A DNA stretch of 10,637 nucleotides from Euperipatoides rowelli (Eukaryota; Onychophora; Udeonychophora; Euonychophora; Peripatopsidae). Both the position numbers and the translations under genes were made by a program. This document shows positions 1 to 7,980 of the stretch, in pieces; position 1 is the stretch's first letter; each line of letters starts with the position of its first letter. The stretch lies in the NCBI GenBank assembly GCA_003024985.2, contig PXIH01S0000106.1. One strand, 5' to 3'. A model generated the notes under the pieces. It worked only from the letters and a program-made list of their open reading frames with translations. It made no database searches and had not been told where the DNA came from.

Positions 1-49
1 CGCTCTTGTTCAATGATGGCGCTATATACCTATGTTTTGACAAGAAATA

Positions 50-60
50 GGGGGGGGGGG
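50..60. repeat. Poly-G homopolymer (11 G)
   Basis: An uninterrupted run of eleven G followed by CGCCC. This stands out in an AT-rich region. A second, longer G run lies at 10028-10043. Confidence 0.95.
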
Positions 61-880
61 CGCCCTTGGTCGGCATTCTACGGTATTGGTTTAAACAACA
101 CACCCATTTGAGACAACAGAAGACCTTACTCTCTTCTGGTGTTGTGACATGTGATCTTGCTATGGAGAGGAACAAAAAAACTTATGAAAGCATTGATGGG
201 AAGGAAACATTTTCTGATGTCCAAGAAAAGCAAGATGATATGACTTGGAGTAGTTTGATCATAAGTTAACTTAGGATAAAACTTTGTTCCTGTCAATGTA
301 TAATAATTATTTACCTGAATAGTAGTCCAGAACATCTTAAAGAATAATTACATCAAGTATGAATTGGCTCCAAGGCCACCGGTTCTTTTCACTGAATCTT
401 ACTTGCAGAAAAGAACAAAATCTTCCATTGTTTCAGCTTTTTAACCAGAGGAGAAACATTTTGTACTTCCACAGTGATTTTTGGTGGATGTTACTTTATT
501 TTTATATTTTTCATGTTACTTCTTTAATTAAAAGCAAACAATTGTTCAAGTAAACATTCTAAGTTGCTATTATTAAATATTTCATAGCCTTTTCCATTAA
601 ATCTGGGCAAATATTTAAAAATAAAAGCTGACTATATGAGATCAAAAGTGTTCTAAAATGTGTCTTAACACTTAGCCAATCACTGCTATCACCAAATCAA
701 TGTTCAAAATCAAATTGAGAAAAGCGGAACAAAGCTTGAAGTCCAAACTGTTTATTCAATTAAAGCAAATGAAAATAATTGCAGCACTCACTGTGACCAA
801 TGACCAGAGAATAAACAGATAGCCTAAAATAAAATTGAGGGCTGCAGCTGTAAACAGGGGGTGACAAAAATCCTGGAGTG

Positions 881-897
881 ACCACCACCACCACCAC
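881..897. repeat. Short CCA/CAC trinucleotide repeat
   Basis: About five tandem CCA units, read as TGG on the other strand. This explains the run of tryptophans or valines in the short minus-strand frames here, which I do not treat as genes. Confidence 0.9.
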
Positions 898-977
898 AAT
901 GTACTTTGGGTGTAAATATCTTGTTGCAATGGTTCTAACAAAGTATGACAAAAAGGAATTATACAGCAAACACATGC

Positions 978-1016
978 ATGCAAATTAAATTACATGAATT
1001 AATTTGCATTGACTCA
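978..1016. promoter_or_regulatory. Inverted pair of octamer-like motifs with adjacent AP-1-like site
   Basis: ATGCAAATTAA at 978-988 and its exact reverse complement TTAATTTGCAT at 999-1009 are separated by 10 bases. Each arm contains ATGCAAAT, the classic octamer bound by POU-domain factors. TGACTCA, the classic AP-1/bZIP core, follows at 1010-1016. The sequence identity is certain; a regulatory role is inference. The cluster lies about 190 bases upstream of the candidate start codon at 1204. AT-rich sequence can generate such motifs by chance, but an 11-bp perfect inverted repeat containing two octamers is less expected. Confidence 0.3.
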
Positions 1017-1203
1017 CACATATAGATGTAAGAGGGGTGAGTGTTTTCGACATTGTTTACAGCCTCCTACCTCAGTAACCGTTGCAGATATGAAAAACAT
1101 AATTTTTTAATTCTCTTCAACTTTTGTGTTAAACATTTTCCGATATTTCCAACCGATAATGATATATTGCTAAAAATGTTAAAATCGGCCATTATTTACC
1201 AAG

Positions 1204-1310
1204 ATGGTGGCCCTAGCACAGTGTGCACGAGTGTTGATTTTTGGTATGTTATCACTAGCCACTAGTACTATACATGTGGAAAGTCTTCTCTTTAGGGAAG
1301 TTATTTCCAG
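1204..1310 (+). CDS. Candidate first coding exon, signal-peptide-like (speculative)
   Basis: The start codon at 1204 lies in a strong metazoan context: A at -3 and G at +4, within CCAAGATGGTGG, which also resembles the YY1-type AAGATGGCGGC motif found at some start codons. The frame encodes 35 residues beginning MVALAQCAR, then a hydrophobic stretch (VLIFGMLSLAT, about residues 10-20), then a more polar part ending FREVIS. This is the shape of a cleavable signal peptide and would suggest a secreted or membrane protein. The frame runs straight into CCAG|GTAAGG at 1307-1316, a near-consensus splice donor, which would leave a split codon (AG|). Without splicing it stops at once (TAA at 1312). 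Against it: there are upstream ATGs, I find no downstream exon, and I know no homologue. It could be chance. Confidence 0.27.
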
Positions 1311-1314
1311 GTAA

Positions 1315-1943
1315 GGCAGGCCTTATTTTCTCATGACTAAACAGCTACAATATTACAGCTTGACAAATCGTAGGACCTTGATTGGATTCTACATCTCCTA
1401 ATCTAACAATAATCCCAATTACTAATATAACAACCCCTTTAGCAATGGATAAGTCAATTTAATTCAAGGCCTCCCATGCCTTGAGTAATACAGTATCTAA
1501 CAACAATTGCGAGTTGTTTGATTATCATAGGTAAAGTTCATTTAGACAAAATGCCCGCCATTGCACAGAAGAACTGATTAGACTAGTCCTTAAAGATTTA
1601 GTAAATATGTACTCCCAAATAAGTTAAAAAGTAATAAAATTACAAAAACCATCATCAATCCGAGCATTCTGAAAGAGACCATTACAAGATAATCAAACTG
1701 ATATACCGATACAATTAAACCGTCAATGACGGTCAATCCAAAAAATGAATTGGTCTTCATTGTCAGCAGAGTATTTACTAGCATTTCTTTTTATAACAGT
1801 GACATTGTAACTATTAAGAGAATGATATTTGGCTCTGCCTAGTTAGTTAGAAGTGAGATAACATTAAAATACATCAGCACAAGAACGATGTTAACACCAA
1901 GTCATCGCCAGATGAGTAGAATGTCTATTGTTTTGGAGTGATT
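1315..1943. other. Unassigned AT-rich sequence
   Basis: No gene or transposon recognised. Small inverted repeats are present: TAAGGC/GCCTTA at 1312-1325 and TCAAGGC/GCCTTGA at 1464-1484. A minus-strand frame of 64 codons (1590-1784) is strongly hydrophobic but matches nothing I know and has no clear exon boundaries. If the exon ending at 1310 is real, this would be intron. Confidence 0.45.
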
Positions 1944-1949
1944 CCTTAA

Positions 1950-2125
1950 AAAAAAGGTAACTTGTAAAGTAATCAAAAAATTAGTAAAGTTAACTTAAAT
2001 TGTTTAACAAGGTGCAAGTTAATTTATTTTTTAAAGTAACTACTTAAGCCTGTTACTGAGTAACAAATTATTAGCTACCAGTAACTCATTATTTTTACTT
2101 GGTTATTAACTTATTTCTTAAAACT
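1950..2125. repeat. GTAACT/AGTTAAC-rich repeat, probable transposon end or MITE
   Basis: The motif GTAACT or close variants (AAGTAACT, GTAACTTG, AGTTAACTT, GAGTAACA, CAGTAACTC) recurs many times on both strands within about 175 bases. Clusters of this kind are known from subterminal regions of some DNA transposons, where they are thought to bind transposase. I could not define terminal inverted repeats or a target-site duplication, so the limits are approximate and the superfamily is open. Confidence 0.4.
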
Positions 2126-2192
2126 ATCTAAAATAATCTTAAGCAATTTCAGTCTGCCTTCAAACAGCTTTTCAATTTGCCACAAAATTATA

Positions 2193-3455
2193 TATTTTTT
2201 TTTGATAATTACGATTTACAATTTCCATATGACTGCTCTTATATCCGGACGCATTTCCACAATGTTAATAATTTCTTTCCATACTCTAAACTTCAATCTC
2301 CCTCCCAACCCTCTCCTCCAATTTAGCCCTTGCTTTACCCCACTGTTTCCTTCATTTTTTTATTCTTGTAGCCCTTTACCATTCAACCAGTAAACTTTCA
2401 CCCATCGTATTCACTTTCATTTCTTTTTAAAATCCAACCATTGTGCTATTAATATTTCCTTGTTATTATAATCAACTATCCTCAAACCTGCATTATTTAT
2501 CACTTTCAACCTTTCAATTTCTAATCCTTTACATTCTAGTATGGTAATATATGTTCTCCTCTCTCATAACACTCAAATCACATATTATTATTACTCCTCT
2601 TCCTTCTCTAAAATTTCTTTCTCTAACCTTTGTTCTCATACTACCCATCCTTGCCTGAAACGATTCCTATTGTTTCCTTATAACTTTCGTTCTTCCTTGA
2701 TAGACAATTTATTTTTATGACTATTTAATGATTTTTTTCCTTCTCATACCAAGATCTTTCTCCTAAATTCTTCGTTATTTTACCAGTTTCCTCATTCCAT
2801 GATTTTTCAGTTGCTTCTTTCATTTCTTCATCACATAATGTAAAATCGCCTAGTAGCCTATTCTATCATATCCTAGTCTACTACTTTTGCCATTTGAATT
2901 ACTCTTTTCCACCATTTTGACTTTGTTCCTCTTAACATACTCTCTAAATATCAATTTGCATATTATTCCCTCCTCCTCCATTAACTGCAATCTTCCAAAT
3001 CTTTTTAACTTCTCTTTCATTTCCCTAATTTCATACAAGCTCCAACCTATTACTCCTTGAATACCTTCTATAGCCTTAATAATACCTCCACCCAACGCAA
3101 ACCAGCCCATCTCACTTTGCATTCTTTGTAATTCTTCTCTTTCTGTTTAGACAATACCAATACATTATTTCTAGTACGGTACTGCTACTCCTTTCCATAT
3201 TTTAACCACTTCATATTTACTCATACATACAAATTTTTTAATCATTTAGACTTTATTTTATTTTTTCCTTTACCCAATAATTTACTTTCCCATTCCTTTA
3301 AATAATCCTTTCCTTTCCCTAATATTACCTCTAAATACCCGTATTGTTTTACTTCCTCTATTTCTTCATTATTTAATTTCCAACTCTCTTAAGTGTCTTT
3401 TGTTTATCCATAGTTGAGATTTTTCAACACTAAATTCTAACTTATCTCCGGAGTC
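2193..3455 (-). pseudogene. LINE copy 2: 5'-truncated ORF2 C-terminus and 3' end
   Basis: This is a decayed minus-strand fragment of the same LINE family as the copy at 3456-4905. It begins near 3450 with DKLEFSVEKSQ, matching SLEFSSEKSK of the other copy just downstream of the reverse-transcriptase catalytic motif. It then shows SKYEVVK and KGVAVP (about 3230-3170), the block MGWFALGGG...AIEGIQG (3055-3122), and KLKRFGRLQLMEEE. Near 2590-2530 a degraded zinc finger (ICDL...ENIYYHTILEC) matches the CCHC finger of the other copy. Frameshifts and stops interrupt it throughout. The T run at about 2194-2202, read as an A run on the minus strand, is a plausible poly-A tail and 3' terminus. The strong pyrimidine bias of the plus strand over 2270-4830 reflects purine-rich LINE coding strands. 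The limits are approximate. Confidence 0.72.
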
Positions 3456-4905
3456 ATTTTAAATGTTAGCCGGATTAAACCAAACCCACCCTTCTTTCCC
3501 ATTCCACCAATAGACCCTTAACCCAGCCCTTAAATCCAAACATCTCCTATTCACAATCCCTCCGTTCCCAGCCCCTTCCTCCCTTTTTATATTATCCCTA
3601 TCCTCTTTAAGCATATCACAATACAATAATACATGACTTAAATTATCCTCCTCCCTCCCACATAACCTACATAAAATATTACCCCCTCCCAATACTTTAA
3701 CCTATCCCTTGTTTTCAAACATCCCGTTCTAGCTTGAAATAACAATTCATTCCCCCTATCATTCCCATATAAAACTCCTTCCTCCCTAATAAAAATTTTT
3801 TATTTCTATATACCTCTAAAGTTTTCTTCTTAAAAAACACTTTCTTTCCACCCATCTTTCTTTATCCTTAATAATTTTGTCTATATTCTTACCCAATTCC
3901 CATAATCCTCATTACGGTACCCAACAATCTTCCTAAATCCTCTTCCCATAATCTTAAATACAAAATAATCCTCTCCCTATCCATTTTTTTTTGCTAAATA
4001 TAATACCCTCTTAAATCATTTAGTCTTTTTACTCCTCATAATACTATCCTTAAACACCCATTTACAAACCCTATTCCCTTCCATAAATTGCAATCTACCA
4101 AATCTTTTCAATTTAGCTTTAGCTTCCCTACTTTCAAAATTATTTCTTCCCATATCCCCTGAATTGCTTCCAAAGTCGTAAACTTATGTCCTCCTAAAGC
4201 CAATCTCCACATCTCATTCTGCGCTCCATACATCTTTCTTTTTCCATACATTCCTATTCAAAACCAAAACATAATTTCCATACATCAATCCCGGCACTGC
4301 AACTGTTTTCCACAATGTCCTAACCACTTCATACTTACTATAACTCATACATGCAGCCTTTCATATTTTCCCCCTATTATTCCCATTTTTTTTACATATT
4401 TTCTCATCCCAAACCCCTTAAAAAGATTTATCGTTATTAAATGTTACTCCCAAATAATCATAACTCCTAACCTCTTCTAATTCCATATTATTTAAACACC
4501 ATACCATTCCCTTTCTTATTTATAATTTTTGATTTTTCACTACTAAATTCCAAACTCAACTCATTTCCTACCCTACCACAAATACTTAACAAACTCTGCA
4601 TATCTTCCTTATTTTCTGCGAATAAAACTATATAGCATCCGCAAATAACAAAACAGATAATTTTATTTTTTCTCTCCTCATACATAGCCCTAATTCCTGA
4701 TTTCATTAATTCCCTATCAAACCTATCCATATATATTAAAAATAAAATTGCCGACAAAGGACAACCCTGCCTTAAACCCTTACATTTCATTTTCTGAATT
4801 TACACCCTCCCATTGTAAAATAAAATTATTATCTTCATACACCTTTCTCATAAAATTTATCCATCTTATATATGATATCCATTCCATTACTTAAAATTTC
4901 CCACT
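3456..4905 (-). pseudogene. LINE copy 1: reverse transcriptase to CCHC zinc finger, broken
   Basis: Minus-strand ORF2 remnant of a non-LTR retrotransposon, whose protein would normally copy its own RNA into a nicked chromosomal target. In order: WEILSNGMDI at about 4903-4870, just after where catalytic motif A should be; VYEDNNFILQWEG; the reverse-transcriptase motif GLRQGCPLS with AILFLIYMDRFD (about 4778-4720); then the catalytic motif C region, which reads FADA at about 4635-4645 with a frameshift beside it, so the usual second aspartate is lost. Downstream are SKYEVVRTLWKTVAVPGLMYG (frame-corrected, about 4345-4290, split here by stops and frame changes), ALGGHKFTTLEAIQG (about 4160-4210), and a C-terminal CCHC finger CRLC...H...C (C-x2-C-x8-H-x4-C, about 3671-3618). 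Motif A and everything upstream (the rest of ORF2, including its endonuclease, and any ORF1) are absent. Many stops and shifts show it is dead. The exact clade (I/Jockey-like) is not certain. Confidence 0.85.
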
Positions 4906-5699
4906 ATGCTGTAGTGCCATCTATCAGCCATTTCACAAATTACTTTCGTTCAGAATGAAAGATGGCTTCTCTTTCAAATGGCAAATACTAGCCTAGATCA
5001 AATCATCCAATGGAAAAAAAAAACAAGTAAAAAAAAAATATTGCACAAAAAATAACTTAGCAAATAGTGCCTGATTCAGCAAATAAACAACATTATTTTA
5101 AACAAGAATGTCCAGCAAAATTCAAAACCATTTGGCATATTTACTTTTTAAGTTAACTGATTACAATTTAGAAAACCAGATGAATAGATTTATGTTAATT
5201 ATTTGATTTAACCTTGGGCAATATCTATTATTACTGAGAAAATAATATTCATATGTGTCTTCTTCCCCCCCACCCTCCAATTTCCTGAGAAGCAGCACTA
5301 ATTGTATTTAATTTAAACTCGTGACCTTTTAGCTAGCTGTATAACAAAGAAGAAACAAAGTTATTATATTTCAGTAGAAGCTGTAGGCAATAATTTTAAA
5401 GCTACAAAAATAAGATTTCATTATCAAAGACTTAAAAAAAGAATAGATTCACTATTTTAAAAAATTGCAATAATTTGAGTAATTAACTAAGCATTGATGA
5501 AGCTTGCTACTTGAATTATATTTATCTGTCTGTATTGGTTTATGATAATTTAAAATTTATTTAAACTGTCAATATAAATTTTGACAGTATCTTTAAGCAA
5601 TGGTGCATAATCGCTTTTCCCCTAAGGATCACATTAATAATGTGCCCGGAGTCACATGCATTGTGGTGAAACAAACTGTAACTCTGGTGAAATATTTAC
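4906..5699. other. Unassigned AT-rich sequence between LINE and MITE
   Basis: No gene seen. It begins at the truncated 5' end of the LINE fragment. Small inverted repeats are GCCATCT (4916-4922) with AGATGGC (4960-4966), and ACTGTCAA (5565-5572) with TTGACAGT (5581-5588). The rest is AT-rich with homopolymer runs. The plus-strand frame at 5600-5782 runs into the MITE and is not a gene. Confidence 0.5.
5565..5588. repeat. Short hairpin, 8-bp perfect arms
   Basis: ACTGTCAA and TTGACAGT flank an 8-base AT spacer. This could be a small transposon terminus or chance; no flanking duplication is seen. Confidence 0.4.
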
Positions 5700-5862
5700 T
5701 AGGGGTGCACCTAATAAATATTTTGGATTCCAATGGCCGAAAACTAAATAGTTACAAATATAAACTATTTGGTTGGATATAAATACCGTAATAGGAAAAA
5801 AAAGCCAATATTCGGCCGGGGACGAATGCGGATACGGCATTCGGTGTAGTCCTAACATTTAC
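5692..5862. repeat. Target-site duplications flanking the hAT-like MITE
   Basis: ATATTTAC (5692-5699) and ACATTTAC (5855-5862) match at 7 of 8 bases and abut the two ends of the element at 5700-5854. Eight-base duplication is characteristic of hAT elements. Confidence 0.65.
5700..5854. mobile_element. hAT-like MITE, 155 bp
   Basis: The left end TAGGGGTGCACCTAAT and the reverse complement of the right end, TAGGACTACACCGAAT, agree at 12 of 16 positions. The TAGGGGTGCACC form is typical of hAT termini. The flanking 8-base duplications support transposition. The interior is AT-rich on the left and carries CGGCCG- and GCGGATACGGCATTCGG-like blocks on the right, with no coding capacity, so it would depend on transposase made elsewhere. 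It sits directly upstream of the Jockey-like LINE remnant. Confidence 0.7.
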
Positions 5863-5904
5863 TAAAAGAAAAAAAAGCCACTTTTGTTTTGCTACTCTAT
5901 TGAC

Positions 5905-6439
5905 TCATATTACCTTCCGCATGTATACTCTATTAAAGATTTGGGAGCTTATTACTCTCGTAATTTCACTTTTTCTCATCACTAGGGTGGTCAGATGACT
6001 GGGATTGGTTAGGAAACTTTCTGAGCCTTTTAAGCATTACAAAATTCTTCATATTATTTTTTGCTTTTTTCTTTGATCCATAATTGAATATTGTTATGGG
6101 CTTACTGTATGAGAAGAGATGCTGATACTAAGGAGCCATTCCAATTTCATTATTTAAGATGGATTTCTTACGATGAAAGGTGATTATCACTGCCTTTCGT
6201 CGTATTTTGAATACGGTAGACAGTTCTATAAATTGTGTTCTTTAGAAGTACGTAGAATCTTCCTTGATTCAAAATTTTTTTTATTTAACATTATTAATGG
6301 TAATCTGGATTGCTTTAATCTTCTTTCTTTTGTAATTTTTCATTCTTCTAGTCATTTAATAAGGTCAACCAATCAATTCAATAATGAACTCCAATTATAT
6401 GATCAAATCAGTGGATCTTCCAATCGTTTAAAAATTTAA
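5905..6439 (+). pseudogene. Jockey-like LINE fragment: C-terminal part of reverse transcriptase ORF
   Basis: Plus-strand remnant of a second kind of non-LTR retrotransposon. In successive frames it reads YSIKDLGAYYSRNFTFSHH (about 5920-5990), then LGLVRKLSEPFKHY...SIIEYCYGL (about 6000-6100), then SLEVRRIFLDSKFFLFNIING with LDCFNLLSF (about 6240-6330), and ends RSTNQFNN...SSNRLKI at 6439. The order 'KDLGV.f....F..H', then 'R....IEYC', then 'RR..D..F.....nG.iDCp.LLs' is the familiar post-catalytic region of Jockey/CR1-type ORF2. The palm motifs, endonuclease and ORF1 are absent. At least two frameshifts and several stops break it, so the ATG at 6173 is not a true start. It lies on the opposite strand from the other LINE copies and belongs to a different family. 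Confidence 0.75.
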
Positions 6440-6488
6440 ATCTCCCTCCCTTACTCCCCTAGCCTACATAGAATTTCATAGTGCTTAC

Positions 6489-6970
6489 TGTTAGGGACAC
6501 CAGTTTGATACTAACAACGCTAACTTACTTTATATAATAAAGTACTAAACATTAACTTGTACTAAAATTAACCAATTTATTTAAATACATTACAACAAAC
6601 TAGCCATCATGGCTGCTACTGCTTATAGACAAAGAAGCAGAAGCTATCCCAGGATTCATAGCAAAAAATAAAAGATCATTGATTGAACATGTGACCAGGA
6701 GATCATGTGATATTGAGGATTATCAAAATTATTTCTATACACTAAATTATAATCGATATAGAGAATATATGATTAATGCTATTATATTTACATTGCACAG
6801 TAGACTAATAAGTCTATATATTATGATTTTAGTTAATCATTACAACATCCATTAAATGACAATTACTTCAATGGGTTTTAATACATGGCAATGAATGGAT
6901 TTGCAAATATTGTCTTCTTTCAGAATTAATAAGTTATGTAATATTTTTAAGTGGCACATTGATGTCAACA
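6489..6970 (-). repeat. 3' LTR of copia element (482 bp)
   Basis: On the plus strand it runs from TGTTAGGGACACC to GATGTCAACA, giving the canonical TG...CA ends. The inner edge directly abuts the polypurine tract. The outer 226 bases (6489-6714) align to 10323-10561; the rest has no partner inside the window because the other copy is interrupted. On the minus strand it contains AATAAA (6576-6581), conserved in both LTRs and 87 bases from the LTR's 3' end, a plausible polyadenylation signal. The 13-base palindrome AGCCATCATGGCT (6602-6614) is also conserved. Confidence 0.85.
6576..6581 (-). promoter_or_regulatory. Candidate polyadenylation signal in 3' LTR
   Basis: AATAAA on the minus strand, also present at 10416-10421 in the other LTR. 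The position is suitable for ending the retroelement transcript. Function is inferred from motif and conservation only. Confidence 0.4.
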
Positions 6971-6980
6971 TTCCCCCTCA
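6971..6980 (-). promoter_or_regulatory. Polypurine tract of copia element
   Basis: On the minus strand TGAGGGGGAA lies immediately before the LTR start TGTTGAC. A GAGGGGGA tract followed by TGTTG is the usual copia arrangement for priming plus-strand DNA. Confidence 0.8.
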
Positions 6981-6997
6981 AGGTGTACGAGGGATTA

Positions 6998-7874
6998 ATA
7001 TGTTAACTTTTCAGGTGGGACACCTTTATTTTCCCTCAATGATCTTCGTGGGAACACAGAACTATGTTCTCTGTCAACACAAGAGTCCAACTCGGGTATT
7101 GTATTGGGAAGATCCCTCATCCACTGATATTTTAGATACTGTGATGACGTCATTGGTTCCGGGGATCCAGTCGATAACCCTTGGTGTTAATACCGTACTC
7201 GACAAATATCCCCTCCTGTGAGGTGCTATCCAGTTTCTTCCTTGTTGCTATGGATTTGAAGCCGAAGGTTTTACATCCGAATATGCGAAGGTTGCTTAAC
7301 TGTGGTTGTCGGCCAAACTAAATCTCATGTGGGAATCTACCAGTAGATGAATGTACCACTCTATTGGTGATGTAAGCCACTCAATTGACCGCCTCTCCCC
7401 ATAACTTATTGGACAGGTTATTCTGTTCCAGTAGGCAGTGGATGATGTTAAGTAGTGTAGAGTTTAACCGTTCCGCGTTGCCGTTTTGTTGAGGACTGTG
7501 GGGAACATTCATTTGATGGGTTATTCCCAGTAGGGACAGGTAATTGTCTAAGTCTTTGTTTACAAACTCACCGCCTCCATCGGATCGAAGAATAACAGTT
7601 AGGTAGCCAAACTGGTTCTTTCCTGTCTGTATGTATTTTTAATATTTTCGGTGGTTTGTGAGTTGAATGTCATAATGTCAACATGTACATATCTTGAAAA
7701 TGTGTCAATAATGGTTAATATGTACCTGTTTTCTCCCAAACTTCGATCAGGCATTGGTCCACACACACACACACGTCCATCACTATGGTATGAAAGGGTT
7801 TCGGCACACTCTCTGATGAAACTTTGAAGGTTTTTTTGTTTCATCTTTTTCAATTGACATACTATATATTGCAA
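6998..7874 (-). pseudogene. Copia integrase remnant
   Basis: The integrase inserts the retroelement cDNA into the chromosome. On the minus strand, GPMPDRSLGENRYILTIIDT with FSRYVHV (about 7770-7690) is the start of the catalytic core. LRSDGGGEFVNKDLD (about 7600-7560) supplies the second catalytic aspartate, and SPQQNGNAERLNSTLLN (about 7495-7445) the glutamate, with exactly 35 residues between them as in D,D-35-E integrases. Downstream are LSNLRIFGCKTFGFK (about 7315-7265), KLDSTSQEGIFVEYG and RRSLRENKGVPPEKLTY, the usual link to the reverse transcriptase, ending at about 6998. A CA repeat (7760-7774) expands the region beside the first catalytic aspartate. Frameshifts (near 7640, 7130 and 7060) and in-frame stops (within LWGEAVN*VAYITN and PHEI*FGRQ) disable it. 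Confidence 0.88.
7760..7774. repeat. CA dinucleotide repeat in integrase
   Basis: About 7.5 CA units, giving VCVC in the minus-strand frame between HSD and GPMP. Related elements have only a short VCGPM-type segment here, so the repeat probably expanded after the element died. Confidence 0.9.
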
Positions 7875-7980
7875 AAGTCAGAGTGTTTACATTTATATAT
7901 TTCAATGATTTTAAGTGGCAATCTATAATAACTTACTTATAGTATCTAAGGATTTGTGTCCAAGTATTTGATGCCATGTG
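7850..7980 (-). pseudogene. Copia pre-integrase zinc-binding segment
   Basis: On the minus strand WHQILGHKSLDTISKLL (about 7926-7977) matches the histidine half of the HHCC pre-integrase domain (W-H-x-x-L-G-H-x-x-L). It is followed at about 7870 by a cysteine-containing stretch (CNI / VCQLKKMKQKNL) that requires a frame change. It precedes the integrase in the expected order. Confidence 0.7.

Larger units (their letters stand above)
1..977. other. Unassigned AT-rich sequence
   Basis: I recognise no gene or transposon in this stretch. It contains a run of 11 G at 50-60 and a short CCA repeat at 881-897. Open frames exist on both strands (for example + strand codons up to 269 and 553), but their translations resemble no family I know, have no splice-site framing, and would be expected by chance. 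The hydrophilic frame ending at 269 is the most protein-like, but it has no supporting start or homology. Confidence 0.5.

Noticed and set aside
66-269. 67-codon + strand open frame with a hydrophilic, protein-like translation
   Set aside because: No ATG at its start, no recognised domain, no convincing splice sites around it; may be chance.
359-553. 64-codon + strand open frame
   Set aside because: Aromatic-rich translation typical of AT-rich random sequence, with no homology recognised.
756-983. Two overlapping minus-strand frames with runs of W or V
   Set aside because: The runs come from the CCA repeat; no supporting features.
1041-1265. 74-codon + strand frame overlapping the candidate exon
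   Set aside because: Different frame from the signal-peptide-like one, poor start context and no recognisable protein; at most an upstream frame in a leader.
1312-1325. TAAGGC-AG-GCCTTA palindrome
   Set aside because: Short and without context; it overlaps the candidate splice donor and is not needed to explain it.
1590-1784. Hydrophobic 64-codon minus-strand frame resembling membrane segments
   Set aside because: T-rich sequence gives hydrophobic translations by default; no exon borders or family match.
4916-4966. GCCATCT/AGATGGC inverted repeat next to the LINE 5' end
   Set aside because: Only 7-bp arms, no target duplication; not enough to call a transposon end.
6895-7221. 108-codon + strand open frame, the longest in the window
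   Set aside because: It runs antisense across the 3' LTR, the polypurine tract and the copia integrase end, which explain the sequence fully.
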